Source: Succiniclasticum ruminis DSM 9236 (GTDB taxonomy: Bacteria > Bacillota > Negativicutes > Acidaminococcales > Acidaminococcaceae). Taken from it: a stretch of DNA of 64,000 nt. Below, piece after piece: positions 7,650 to 15,942 of this stretch. Each line of letters starts with the position of its first letter. Positions within the stretch are counted from its first letter, which is position 1. Location: assembly GCF_900112895.1 (NCBI RefSeq), contig NZ_FONL01000002.1:186001-250000 (forward strand), read 5' to 3'. A program made the translations under genes and the position numbers. The notes under the pieces are model-generated. The model saw nothing but the letters and a program-made list of their open reading frames with translations. It did no database searches and was not told where the DNA came from.

Positions 7650-8822
7650 ATGGTTGAAACAATGAAATGGGAAAACGGAAAGCTGATTCTGCTTGACCAG
7701 ACGAAGCTGCCCGTCAGCGTGGAATGGATTTTCTGCGACACGTACCAGCGTGTGGGGAAAGCCATACAAAAATTGGAAGTGCGGGGCGCGCCGGCCATCG
7801 GGGCGGCGGCAGCTTTTGCCATGGTACTGGCCTGGCGGAAGATTGTAGAAAAGTACGAAACAAAAAGGGATGCTGCAAACACCTCCAATATGCAACTGCA
7901 AACTTATGCTGCCATGCTGTATGGAAGTCATGACCATGCCGCTAAAAAGTTGCAGCAACAGTTACTGAAAGATTTTTTGCAGGCCCGCAACGATTTGGAT
8001 GCATCTCGTCCTACTGCAGTCACTCTTTCCTGGGCGACGAAGCTGATGTATGACGCCGCCTGCAAAATGGCGGAAGCGGGACTGAACCTGCCGCAGACAG
8101 ATGCGGAACTGGAAAAGTTAGCAGTCAAAGTTTACGAACAGGACATCGCCAAAAACAGAAAGATGGGTGACTTTGGCGCGGAAGTCGTGCCGGAAGAGGC
8201 TGTCATCTTAACGCACTGCAATGCGGGAGCGTTGGCCACCTGTGGTTGGGGTACCGCCCTGGGCGTAATCCGTTCCGCCCACGAACAGGGAAAAGTAAAA
8301 ATGGTTTATTCGGATGAAACCCGGCCCCTGTTGCAGGGCTCGCGCCTCACAGCCTGGGAACTGCTGGAAGACAACATTCCCGTCACCACCATTACCGACA
8401 ACATGGCGGCCTGGTCCATGAAAACCAAAGGCATCAATATCGTCATTACCGGGGCGGACCGTATCGCCGCCAACGGAGACACAGCCAACAAAATCGGCAC
8501 ATACGGCGTAGCACTTGCAGCCAAAGCTCACGGCATTCCTTTTTACATCGCGGCGCCGGCCAGTACCTTTGACTTTTCACTGAAAAATGGCACACAGATT
8601 CCCATCGAAGAACGCAATGCAAACGAGGTGAGAAGTTTTCAGGGCAAGGTCTCTGCCCCGAAAAATGTCAACGTGTTTAACCCGGCCTTCGATGTAACGC
8701 CGGCCAGACTGATAGCGGGCATCATCACCGAATACGGCGTACTGCGCCCGCCCTTCAGCAAATCGATTAAAGAATTAAAAACAAAAGTACTCAGGGAGGA
8801 ACTCTTTACATGGAAAGCATAA
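7650..8822 (+). CDS. mtnA: Methylthioribose-1-phosphate isomerase
   Basis: Converts methylthioribose-1-phosphate to methylthioribulose-1-phosphate. Start 7650 is chosen for AAGGA 11 bases upstream and a normal MtnA N-terminus (W-x-x-G-x-L-x-L-L-D-Q-T-K-L-P). Key motifs are R-G-A-P-A-I-G (45-51), S-R-P-T-A-V (119-124), L-T-H-C-N-A-G-A-L-A-T with catalytic Cys190, D-E-T-R-P-L-L-Q-G-S-R, and G-A-D-R-I-A-A-N-G-D with Asp270. At ~390 residues it is longer than the usual ~345-350, because of an extra helical stretch around residues 63-107. Its end overlaps the start of ahcY by 13 bases, showing translational coupling. Confidence 0.92.
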   Translation: MVETMKWENGKLILLDQTKLPVSVEWIFCDTYQRVGKAIQKLEVRGAPAIGAAAAFAMVLAWRKIVEKYETKRDAANTSNMQLQTYAAMLYGSHDHAAKKLQQQLLKDFLQARNDLDASRPTAVTLSWATKLMYDAACKMAEAGLNLPQTDAELEKLAVKVYEQDIAKNRKMGDFGAEVVPEEAVILTHCNAGALATCGWGTALGVIRSAHEQGKVKMVYSDETRPLLQGSRLTAWELLEDNIPVTTITDNMAAWSMKTKGINIVITGADRIAANGDTANKIGTYGVALAAKAHGIPFYIAAPASTFDFSLKNGTQIPIEERNANEVRSFQGKVSAPKNVNVFNPAFDVTPARLIAGIITEYGVLRPPFSKSIKELKTKVLREELFTWKA

Positions 8823-10054
8823 TCCGCGACATCAGCCTGGCAGAAAGCGGCCAGAAAAAAATCGACTGGGTGAAAGGCCACATGCCTTTGCTGAATTACT
8901 TTAACGAAAAGTATGCGCCCACCCAACTATTCAAAGGCGTCAACATGGTGGTCACGATTCATCTGGAAGCCAAGACTGCCTATCTGGCGCTGACGCTGAA
9001 AAACTGCGGCGCCAACGTGACGGTTACCGGCAGTAATCCGCTTTCCACACAGGACGATGTGGCGGCTGCCCTGGTGGCAAACGGCGTCACTGTGTTCGCC
9101 ACCCACGCCTGCACCAACGAAGAATATGACATGTATCTGGATAAAGCGCTGGATACCCATCCCCAGCTGATCGTGGATGACGGCGGCGACCTGGTGAACA
9201 AACTGCACACCACGCGCCGGGAATTGATTCCGGAACTGTGGGGCGGGAGCGAAGAGACCACCACCGGCGTGATCCGTCTGCGTGCACTGGCGGAAGCAGG
9301 GAAGCTTGCGTTCCCCATGATTGCTGTCAACGACAGCAACTGCAAATATTTATTTGACAACCGCTACGGTACCGGCCAGAGTGTGTGGGACGGTATCATG
9401 CGTACCAGCAACCTGATTGTGGCAGGGAAGACCGTGGTGGTTGCCGGTTACGGCTGGTGCGGCAAAGGCGTGGCTATGCGGGCCAAAGGCATGGGCGCCC
9501 GGGTCATCGTCACGGAAGTGGATCCCATCAAAGGCATTGAAGCGGTATTTGACGGTTTTGAAACCCTGCCCATGGCGGAAGCCGCGAAGAAAGGCGATAT
9601 CTTTGTCACCGTTACGGGTTGCAAGGATGTCATCCGCAAAGAACACATGGAATTGATGAAAGACGGCGTGCTGCTGGCCAATGCCGGACATTTTGATGTT
9701 GAGATAAACAAACCGGACCTGGAAGCGCTGAGCGTAAAAGCTCCCTTTGAAGCGCGTCAGAATATTACCGCATACACCCTGGCCAATGGTCATCAGCTGA
9801 ATTTGTTAGGCGAGGGCCGTCTGGTAAATCTGGCCTGCGGCGACGGACATCCGGCGGAAGTCATGGACCTGAGCTTCGCCATGCAGTTCCTTGCCATGCG
9901 CCACGTGCTGGAGAACAAAGGCAAGCTGGAAAACAAACTGTACCTGCTGCCGGCAGAACTTGACGAAGAGGTGGCAACAATCAAATTACGGGCCATGGGC
10001 TTTGATGTAGACAAGTTGAGTGAAGAACAGTGGAAATATCTTCATGAGGCATAA
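8810..10054 (+). CDS. ahcY: S-adenosylhomocysteine (or S-inosylhomocysteine) hydrolase
   Basis: This NAD-dependent enzyme splits S-adenosylhomocysteine into homocysteine and the nucleoside. Visible features are D-D-G-G-D-L (substrate domain), N-D-S-N-C-K-Y-L-F-D-N-R-Y-G-T-G, the Rossmann loop V-A-G-Y-G-W-C-G-K-G, and A-N-A-G-H-F-D-V-E-I. At 414 residues it is the short form found in Thermotoga and archaea; it lacks the long insert and the K-P-D-H-Y-R-Y tail of the proteobacterial and eukaryotic enzyme. In Methanocaldococcus such an enzyme acts on S-inosylhomocysteine together with a deaminase. With mtaD in this cluster the same may hold here, which is inference. Confidence 0.92.
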   Translation: MESIIRDISLAESGQKKIDWVKGHMPLLNYFNEKYAPTQLFKGVNMVVTIHLEAKTAYLALTLKNCGANVTVTGSNPLSTQDDVAAALVANGVTVFATHACTNEEYDMYLDKALDTHPQLIVDDGGDLVNKLHTTRRELIPELWGGSEETTTGVIRLRALAEAGKLAFPMIAVNDSNCKYLFDNRYGTGQSVWDGIMRTSNLIVAGKTVVVAGYGWCGKGVAMRAKGMGARVIVTEVDPIKGIEAVFDGFETLPMAEAAKKGDIFVTVTGCKDVIRKEHMELMKDGVLLANAGHFDVEINKPDLEALSVKAPFEARQNITAYTLANGHQLNLLGEGRLVNLACGDGHPAEVMDLSFAMQFLAMRHVLENKGKLENKLYLLPAELDEEVATIKLRAMGFDVDKLSEEQWKYLHEA

Positions 10055-10060
10055 TATGAA

Positions 10061-11263
10061 ATGATTACTGTCGGCATTCTGCGCTGCAATGTTTGCGGCG
10101 CTCCCATGTATCCCAATCCGGCAAAGCAGGCGTTTTGCTGTCCGTTCTGCGGCAATATGTCAGCCTATGCGATGCAGCAGTCACGCATGAAGCACGATCA
10201 TCGAAAACTGGAATTTACGGAAGAAGGTTATTTCAGTTTGAAGCGTGTGGCTATCCTGACACCTGTGTCTGTTAAAGAAGAACTTCTTGCCAAACGCAAG
10301 TGGAGAACCTTTGACGAACTGGTGCAGCTGTTTGACCGGCGTGCGTTCGTGACTTTCAAAAACAAAAGAGAGTTTTCCTTTGACTGTCCGGCCTGCGGAG
10401 CGCCCGTCCACGGAAACTCTGTCATGAGTATGTTTGAATGCCGGTATTGTGGGAGCAAATACTCATTTGAGGATGCGGCAGAACACGGATATATCAAAGT
10501 TGCAAGGATCATTGGATATGAAGGCATGCTGCCGGACCAGTGTCTTCCTTACGAAGTTAACCCTGAGCAGGCGGAAATTTATATCCGCAGGCTTGCGGAA
10601 CGATATAATCTGGAACAGGGCGGTTTCCCAGTCAACGCCCTGCTGCAACAGAAAAAATTACTGGCTGTTTATGCACCGGGAAGATTATGGGACCGGAAGT
10701 TTTTGTTAGAAGTTGCAATGAATGGCAGCCGGTCCAAACTTTACGTGGAATGGCTCAACTGGGTCAGCCTGTTCAACAGCCTGGACGCGGAAACGTTTGA
10801 CCGCCTCCAGCCCTGGAATTTTGAAAAGGCAGGTCCTTTCGTCCCCGAATATGTAGAAGGGGATGTCCGCCTGATGGCAACCCTGAATGACAACGACGAG
10901 CTGGAACTGCGACAGGCCCTGCTTGCGAAACGCCTTACAGAAGAAATCAGCGAAACCTTTGATGTAAAAAGCCCCAGGATTCTTAAATGGGGCGATGATT
11001 TTATCAAACATAAAAACGGCACCATTGCCATGCCTGTATATTATCTGGAATATCGCGATTTACAAAAGCGCCTTTGCATGAACGTCATGGTCAACGGCCA
11101 GACCGGAAATACGGTTGCGTCCGTCAGCCGGAACGGGGAAGAGCGTTGCTGTGAAATGACGCCGGGCAAGTTTACCGATATGACCGGGGAATGTTCCATG
11201 CATTCCAAACCGGTAAAGGTAAAATATGTAAAGCCAAGTTTTCTATATGAAACGTTGCGGTAA
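10061..11263 (+). CDS. Double zinc-ribbon protein, TFIIB-type ribbon family (400 aa)
   Basis: It starts 6 bases after ahcY and is surely cotranscribed with it. Two four-cysteine ribbons are seen: C-N-V-C-G with C-P-F-C-G (residues 9-32), and C-P-A-C-G with C-R-Y-C-G (about 109-132). The first has an extra Cys before its second pair. A helical middle follows. Near the C-terminus is P-V-Y-Y-L-E-Y, then V-N-G-Q-T-G, a pairing seen in bacterial TFIIB-type zinc-ribbon proteins that also carry membrane or beta domains; no membrane helix is present here. Function unknown, and its role in the salvage cluster is unexplained. Confidence 0.65.
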   Translation: MITVGILRCNVCGAPMYPNPAKQAFCCPFCGNMSAYAMQQSRMKHDHRKLEFTEEGYFSLKRVAILTPVSVKEELLAKRKWRTFDELVQLFDRRAFVTFKNKREFSFDCPACGAPVHGNSVMSMFECRYCGSKYSFEDAAEHGYIKVARIIGYEGMLPDQCLPYEVNPEQAEIYIRRLAERYNLEQGGFPVNALLQQKKLLAVYAPGRLWDRKFLLEVAMNGSRSKLYVEWLNWVSLFNSLDAETFDRLQPWNFEKAGPFVPEYVEGDVRLMATLNDNDELELRQALLAKRLTEEISETFDVKSPRILKWGDDFIKHKNGTIAMPVYYLEYRDLQKRLCMNVMVNGQTGNTVASVSRNGEERCCEMTPGKFTDMTGECSMHSKPVKVKYVKPSFLYETLR

Positions 11264-11375
11264 ATATAATCTAGTTTGCAAAAAGGAACAGGACGCAAAC
11301 ATGCGGGACGAAGCCTGGCCGGATTTACAGGTAGAATTCCAACGGCATTATGCAACACTGGATAAATACAGATAA
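11247..11375 (+). CDS. Possible small protein overlapping the zinc-ribbon gene end
   Basis: An ATG in the +1 frame inside the last codons of the zinc-ribbon gene opens 42 codons (begins M-K-R-C-G-K-Y-N, ends D-K-Y-R). It is charged and has two cysteines. No convincing ribosome site is present, so it may be a decayed fragment or chance. Confidence 0.2.
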   Translation: MKRCGKYNLVCKKEQDANMRDEAWPDLQVEFQRHYATLDKYR

Positions 11376-11441
11376 AGCCGGGTTGTTTCTTTACGACGGG
11401 GAGTGCTGGCAAACGTGGCTTCTGTTTCCGGAGGTTATGCA

Positions 11442-11774
11442 ATGAAAACGTATATTGCCTATTGCGGGCTGGATTGTGAAACCTGTGAGGCCCGGCTTGC
11501 AACGATGCATAATGACAATGAACTGCGTAAGAAAATCGCAAAAGAATGGTCTGAGCTGAATCATGCGGAAATAACCCCGGAAATGATAAACTGTGAGGGT
11601 TGCCGCATGGACGGAGTGAAAACGCCATATTGCGATTCCCTTTGCCAGATCCGTCAATGCGGCCTGAGCAAGGGTTATGAAACATGCGGCGACTGCAGTC
11701 AACTGGAAACCTGCGAAAAAGTCGGGATGATTATCGGCAACAACAGGGAAGCCCTGCGCAATTTAAAATGTTAA
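11442..11774 (+). CDS. Cysteine-rich DUF3795-family protein (110 aa)
   Basis: GGAGG lies 7 bases before the ATG at 11442, and the family's usual N-terminus follows (M-K-T-Y-I-A-Y-C-G-L-D-C-x-x-C). About a dozen cysteines are arranged as C-x3-C-x2-C, C-x2-C, C-x3-C-x4-C and C-x2-C, typical of DUF3795, a presumed metal-binding family of unknown job. The stop overlaps the next start by 7 bases. The coding density and overlap argue that these small genes are one expressed run. Confidence 0.75.
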   Translation: MKTYIAYCGLDCETCEARLATMHNDNELRKKIAKEWSELNHAEITPEMINCEGCRMDGVKTPYCDSLCQIRQCGLSKGYETCGDCSQLETCEKVGMIIGNNREALRNLKC

Positions 11775-12136
11775 ATAAAGACATTATAGTTTATAAAGAT
11801 GAACGCTACACACTGGGACTGGAAGACAAGAATCCGTATCTTACAGTAGATGGAAAGACCTATCAGCTTTCCTGTCACCCCTATGAGCCCTGTACATATA
11901 TCAGGGAGGGAGAGCGTCTTGTCTCCGTGATTCACAACGCATTTGACCCGGCGTATGTAATCGAAGCGTTTTCGAAAGGTGAGACGGTTACTTCAATTTC
12001 GGGAAAACTATATGACGCAAAATCATTTTGTACCTTGATAGCCTTCGCGGCAGATTCCCTTTACGATACGGATATAAGCTATGCAGAGGGCGCGCTGGCT
12101 GTTAAAGAATTGAAAGAGTCAGGGGACGGAAAGTGA
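11768..12136 (+). CDS. Small protein of unknown function (122 aa)
   Basis: Its ATG lies inside the last codons of the DUF3795 gene, and its TGA overlaps the GTG of the transporter gene. It is therefore translationally locked between them, which is the best evidence that it is real. The protein is soluble with a beta-rich first half (Y-L-T-V-D-G-K-T-Y-Q-L) and a helical second half. Three cysteines are present and no motif is recognised. Confidence 0.6.
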   Translation: MLNKDIIVYKDERYTLGLEDKNPYLTVDGKTYQLSCHPYEPCTYIREGERLVSVIHNAFDPAYVIEAFSKGETVTSISGKLYDAKSFCTLIAFAADSLYDTDISYAEGALAVKELKESGDGK

Positions 12137-12993
12137 ACAACAAAAACGCAGGCATTTTTTACGGCATGTATATTCTTTCCATGCTGCTGTTTGGCACAAA
12201 CGGATACCTGGTGGCACATATCTCGCTGCAGAGCAGCCAGATTGTTCTTGTCAGGACACTGATCGGCGGGCTTGTGCTGTCAGCAATGGTCCTGATGCAA
12301 AAAGACTTTTCGTTCAGCCGGATTAAACCCGAACTGGGCAATCTTCTGGCTGGCGGCATCGCCCTTGGCTTGAACTGGGTGACTTTATTCGCCGCATACC
12401 GGATGCTGAATGTAAGCCTTGCTACGCTGATTTATTATGCAGGTCCCATGCTGGTATTACTTTTCTCGCCCTGGCTGTTCCGTGAAAAGCTGACAAAGCG
12501 GAAACTGGTTGCCGTTATGATTGTTGCTGCCGGTTTGCTCTGTATTACCGGGAGTATTGCCGCCGGCAAGCTGAGTATGGCAGGACTGTTTACGGCGATT
12601 GGTTCGGCCCTTTTTTATGCGGGCCTGATTGTGTTCAACAAGCGCATCAGAAATACAAGCGGGTTACAGACAGCCGCCGTTGAACTCGATGTGGCTTTTG
12701 TTGTTGTATTGTTATACGTTCTTTTTGCTTCGGGTTTATCTTACCCGATGACTGCCGATATTCCGTACCTTCTGATTATCGGTCTTATGAACACGGGGCT
12801 GGCTTATTTCCTTTATTTTACAGGTATGCAGCGCCTGCCCGCCCAGTCGGTGGCGCTTATCAGTTATATCGATCCTGTATCGGCATTATTGTTTTCCGCA
12901 TGGCTGCTGAACGAAAGCATGACCATGCTGCAGATTGCCGGAGCTGTTTTCATTATAGGCGGAGCAATCGTTGGGGAACTGGTTGAAAAGTAA
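12133..12993 (+). CDS. EamA/DMT-family transporter (286 aa)
   Basis: Ten hydrophobic segments fall in two similar halves (residues ~5-140 and ~150-283), each an EamA domain of the drug/metabolite transporter superfamily. These act as inner-membrane exporters or importers of amino acids, nucleosides or other small metabolites. The GTG start overlaps the stop of the previous gene by four bases. Substrate unknown. Its place in the methylthio salvage cluster makes export of a methylthio product possible, but that is only a guess. Confidence 0.8.
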   Translation: MNNKNAGIFYGMYILSMLLFGTNGYLVAHISLQSSQIVLVRTLIGGLVLSAMVLMQKDFSFSRIKPELGNLLAGGIALGLNWVTLFAAYRMLNVSLATLIYYAGPMLVLLFSPWLFREKLTKRKLVAVMIVAAGLLCITGSIAAGKLSMAGLFTAIGSALFYAGLIVFNKRIRNTSGLQTAAVELDVAFVVVLLYVLFASGLSYPMTADIPYLLIIGLMNTGLAYFLYFTGMQRLPAQSVALISYIDPVSALLFSAWLLNESMTMLQIAGAVFIIGGAIVGELVEK

Positions 12994-13023
12994 TCCATAA
13001 ACAGACAGCGAGGGGGAAAAAGT

Positions 13024-13539
13024 ATGAGAATCAGAAAAGCTTTGATTGCAGTTTTATGTTTTGGAATATGTCTTCCGCTATTTTCCGGCATTGCAGAAGC
13101 CAAAGGCGGAAAAGATATGGTTCAGGAAAAGACAGCTTATATTACAAGGTGCGGATACGTCAGTTCCGGCAGTTCTACAGGCGGATACGAGCGCATTGAA
13201 CTGAAACGCATCAGTGATTCGGAAGCAAACTACAAAAGCAGCGGCAAAGACTGGCATAGTTCTCCGGAAAGAACGGTGGACAAAAACATTTCAGCAGACG
13301 TGTTAAAAAAGATGGAGGAACTGGGCAGGGAGTATAAAATCTTTAAATGGAAACCCTTTCGCAAAAGTGCTTTATTTGCCCTGGATGCTGCAAGCGTAAG
13401 CCTTTCCGTTTCCTACAAAGACGCAAACAACGGGGCCGGCTGGACTCTTACCATGCGCTCCGATGACGAACTAAGCGATAAGCAAATTGATTACTATCAT
13501 AAACTGCTTGATTTATTGCTGTCGGCAGAAGGACAGTGA
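13024..13539 (+). CDS. Exported protein of unknown function (171 aa)
   Basis: GAGGGGG precedes the ATG. The N-terminus (M-R-I-R-K-A, hydrophobic core, A-E-A at ~residue 25-27) is a clear signal peptide. The mature protein is a small alpha/beta domain with one cysteine and no recognised motif. It follows the transporter by 30 bases. Confidence 0.6.
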   Translation: MRIRKALIAVLCFGICLPLFSGIAEAKGGKDMVQEKTAYITRCGYVSSGSSTGGYERIELKRISDSEANYKSSGKDWHSSPERTVDKNISADVLKKMEELGREYKIFKWKPFRKSALFALDAASVSLSVSYKDANNGAGWTLTMRSDDELSDKQIDYYHKLLDLLLSAEGQ

Positions 13540-13545
13540 TTTAAT

Positions 13546-13998
13546 ATGCATGGACATCCTATGGAAACAAATATCATAATCTATTACGACAAAGAGTTCA
13601 TCAAAAATTTTGAGGAATTAAAAACGTTGCTGGACGCCGGGGACAGACAAAAACTGTATCAGTTTTTATTGGATAAATTCGGTTTTATTTTCAAAATGAA
13701 CCAGGTTTATTGGATCCGGATTGCGGAAAACAACGGACGGGACTTTTTGGAAACAGGAAAAGAAATACAGCAGGAACTGATGCGGCCGCTGTCGCACAGG
13801 CAATACCGTCTGATAGAAGGATCTTTTTCTCCGTACCGGGAGGAAGAAGAGGATGTCATTTGTTCCATCTGGGATTTTTTATACGACGACGGCCGGATTT
13901 ACCATAAAAAAGCGATGAGTTCCGCGGAAGTGAGCGGCTGCTCGATGATTTTGGAGAACGTTTACTGCTGTCTGGCAAGAAGAAAGTATCCGGTTTAA
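13546..13998 (+). CDS. Cytoplasmic protein of unknown function (about 145-150 aa)
   Basis: It starts 6 bases after the exported protein's stop. Either the ATG at 13546 or the one at 13561 (M-E-T-N-I-I-I-Y-Y-D) could be used; neither has a strong ribosome site. The sequence is helical with many aromatic and acidic residues (E-E-E-E-D near residue 103) and three cysteines late in the chain. No family recognised. Confidence 0.5.
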   Translation: MHGHPMETNIIIYYDKEFIKNFEELKTLLDAGDRQKLYQFLLDKFGFIFKMNQVYWIRIAENNGRDFLETGKEIQQELMRPLSHRQYRLIEGSFSPYREEEEDVICSIWDFLYDDGRIYHKKAMSSAEVSGCSMILENVYCCLARRKYPV

Positions 13999-14093
13999 CC
14001 CTGAGAAAAACTGCCTGATAATCTGATTATATATAATATAATTTTTTAATGTGACGCTGATTAAAAGATTTGTTGAAGAGGAGAGGTGTAATC

Positions 14094-14354
14094 ATGATCA
14101 CAGCAAAACAGGCTTACGAAATTGCCAAAGAGTGGATGGGACCCTTCGCGTTAGTCAGTGCCGGTTATGAAATTGATACCCATTTTATTTTTCTCCGGGA
14201 GCATAACAGAGGGAAACTCTGGACAGACCATGCTTCTTTCTGGATTGACAAGACAAACGGCGCGTTAAAAATCGTATCGGCCATACCGGCAACAAAAGAG
14301 TTTGACCTGATGCAGCAGGGCAAACCGCTGAACCTGGCGGAGATGTGCGAATAA
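14094..14354 (+). CDS. Small protein, possibly Imm35/YrhB-like fold (86 aa)
   Basis: GAGGAGAGG precedes the ATG at 14094. The chain opens with M-I-T-A-K-Q-A-Y-E-I-A-K-E-W and later has W-I-D-K-T-N-G-A-L-K-I-V. That layout of a first helix with later strands and D-K-x-x-G recalls the immunity-protein-35/YrhB domain, but the match is weak and no toxin gene is adjacent. It is followed after 12 bases by the methyltransferase gene. Confidence 0.5.
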   Translation: MITAKQAYEIAKEWMGPFALVSAGYEIDTHFIFLREHNRGKLWTDHASFWIDKTNGALKIVSAIPATKEFDLMQQGKPLNLAEMCE

Positions 14355-14366
14355 AACAAACGAATT

Positions 14367-15122
14367 ATGAACATTGACTGGAATGCAACGAATTACACAA
14401 ATCATTTTTCTTTCGTTCATCAATTTGGGGAGGATGTGCTGAAGCTCATTGACGCGCCGGCGGGGTCTCGGGTTCTGGATTTGGGGTGCGGCAACGGAGC
14501 ACTCAGCAAAAAACTTCAGGAACTCGGTTTCCTGGTCCGGGGAATGGATGCTTCGGAAGAAATGCTTGCTGTCGCGCGGCAGCTTTTTCCGGACATCAGG
14601 TTTGAGAAAGGAGACGCCACGCAGTTTACGCTGCAACCTCCGGCAGACGTAATCTTTTCCAATGCCGTATTCCACTGGATTGACGCGGAAAAGCAGGATG
14701 CGCTGGCAGTGCATATTGCAGATGCATTGAAGCCGGGTGGCTCCCTCGTTTGTGAATTTGGCGGCAAAAATTGCGCGGAGTCAGTCCATGTCATGCTGGA
14801 GCAGTGCTTTGCAGAGCGTGGTCTGCATTACGCACGGTTTAACTATTTCCCTACGATTGCCGAATACACTGCCGTTTTAGAGCGTAACGGACTGCGTCCG
14901 GATTACGCTGTACTGTTTGACCGCCCGACACCGCAAAGTCCGGGAAAGACCGTCGTGGACTGGATAGATATGTTCGTCAGGGAGCCCTTCCGGGGAATGG
15001 AAGAAAAACAGAAGGCAGAAATCCTTCAGGAAGCGGAAAGCCGGCTGCGGCCAAAACTCTGCAAGGATGGCAGGTGGATCATCGATTATGTGCGGATTCG
15101 CGTAAGGGCGAGAAAATTATAA
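14367..15122 (+). CDS. SAM-dependent class I methyltransferase (251 aa)
   Basis: Motif I V-L-D-L-G-C-G-N-G-A (residues ~36-45), the acidic strand-2 end G-M-D-A-S, the G-D-A-T motif and P-A-D-V-I-F-S-N-A-V-F-H-W mark a class I fold. The F-H-W after motif IV is as in trans-aconitate methyltransferase and UbiE-like small-molecule enzymes. Its product S-adenosylhomocysteine would feed the ahcY and mtaD genes around it. The methyl acceptor is unknown. Confidence 0.8.
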   Translation: MNIDWNATNYTNHFSFVHQFGEDVLKLIDAPAGSRVLDLGCGNGALSKKLQELGFLVRGMDASEEMLAVARQLFPDIRFEKGDATQFTLQPPADVIFSNAVFHWIDAEKQDALAVHIADALKPGGSLVCEFGGKNCAESVHVMLEQCFAERGLHYARFNYFPTIAEYTAVLERNGLRPDYAVLFDRPTPQSPGKTVVDWIDMFVREPFRGMEEKQKAEILQEAESRLRPKLCKDGRWIIDYVRIRVRARKL

Positions 15123-15170
15123 TGCAACGCGGCTTTAACATGTACGTTTTTCTGAAAAGAGGTCTTAACA

Positions 15171-15902
15171 TTGGATAAAGGTAATTTAGAGAAAATCAGG
15201 CAATCGGTGGTAGAAGCGGGGCTTGTGCTGGCTCATTCCAGCATGACCATCGGTACTTATGGCAACATCAGCTGCCGCGTGGATGAGAATCATATTGCCA
15301 TCACGCCGTCAGGCAGGGATTATGAGCAGCTCACCTCCGCTGATATCGTCGTGACTGACCTGAAAGGGGACGTTCAGAAGACTGGCAGTGAAGACGGAGG
15401 CCCGGAAAAAAGTGTGGATAATGCCTTCGGAAACAATGCCATTCCATTGCGTCCTTCTTCGGAGCTGCCGCTGCATCTGGAAATATACAAAAACTTTCCG
15501 GAAGCCCGGGCCATCGTGCATACCCACAGTGTTTACGCCAGCGCACTGGCAGTGGCACATAAGGATCTGCCTCCCGTTATTGAAGACCTGACACAAATTA
15601 CAGGCGGCGCGGTGCGCTGTACCGACTACACGATTGCCGGGACAAAAGAACTGGGATTAAAAGCAGTGGAAGCCATGGAAGGCGGACGCAGTGCCGCGCT
15701 GCTGGCAAACCACGGCGCCGTATGCTGGGGCAGGAATATGAAAGAAGCGCTGGCAACAGCACAGGTCCTGGAAAAAGCCGCGCAGATTTACTGTATTGCC
15801 CATTCTTTTGGTTCGTCGTTCCCATTAAATGAAACTACCGTAAACACGCTGCACGATTTTTATCTGAATCATTACAGCAAAAGGCAGCGGGGAGAAGAGT
15901 GA
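15171..15902 (+). CDS. Class II aldolase, candidate methylthioribulose-1-phosphate aldolase
   Basis: FucA/RhaD/AraD-type zinc aldolase of 243 residues. G-N-I-S-C-R (31-36) and T-P-S-G (45-48) bind phosphate, Glu98 in S-S-E is the catalytic acid/base, and His117, His119 and His181 (H-T-H, then N-H-G) bind zinc. An extra stretch at residues ~66-92 is not usual in FucA. Because mtnP, mtnA and mtaD are in the same cluster, the likely substrate is methylthioribulose-1-phosphate, as for the Ald2 aldolase of the Rhodospirillum/E. coli DHAP shunt. Products would be dihydroxyacetone phosphate and methylthioacetaldehyde. Sequence alone does not exclude fuculose-phosphate. A TTG start is used. Confidence 0.8.
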   Translation: MDKGNLEKIRQSVVEAGLVLAHSSMTIGTYGNISCRVDENHIAITPSGRDYEQLTSADIVVTDLKGDVQKTGSEDGGPEKSVDNAFGNNAIPLRPSSELPLHLEIYKNFPEARAIVHTHSVYASALAVAHKDLPPVIEDLTQITGGAVRCTDYTIAGTKELGLKAVEAMEGGRSAALLANHGAVCWGRNMKEALATAQVLEKAAQIYCIAHSFGSSFPLNETTVNTLHDFYLNHYSKRQRGEE

Positions 15903-15942
15903 CTCATTATATTTTATTCAAACTTAGCGAAAGGAACTTGTC

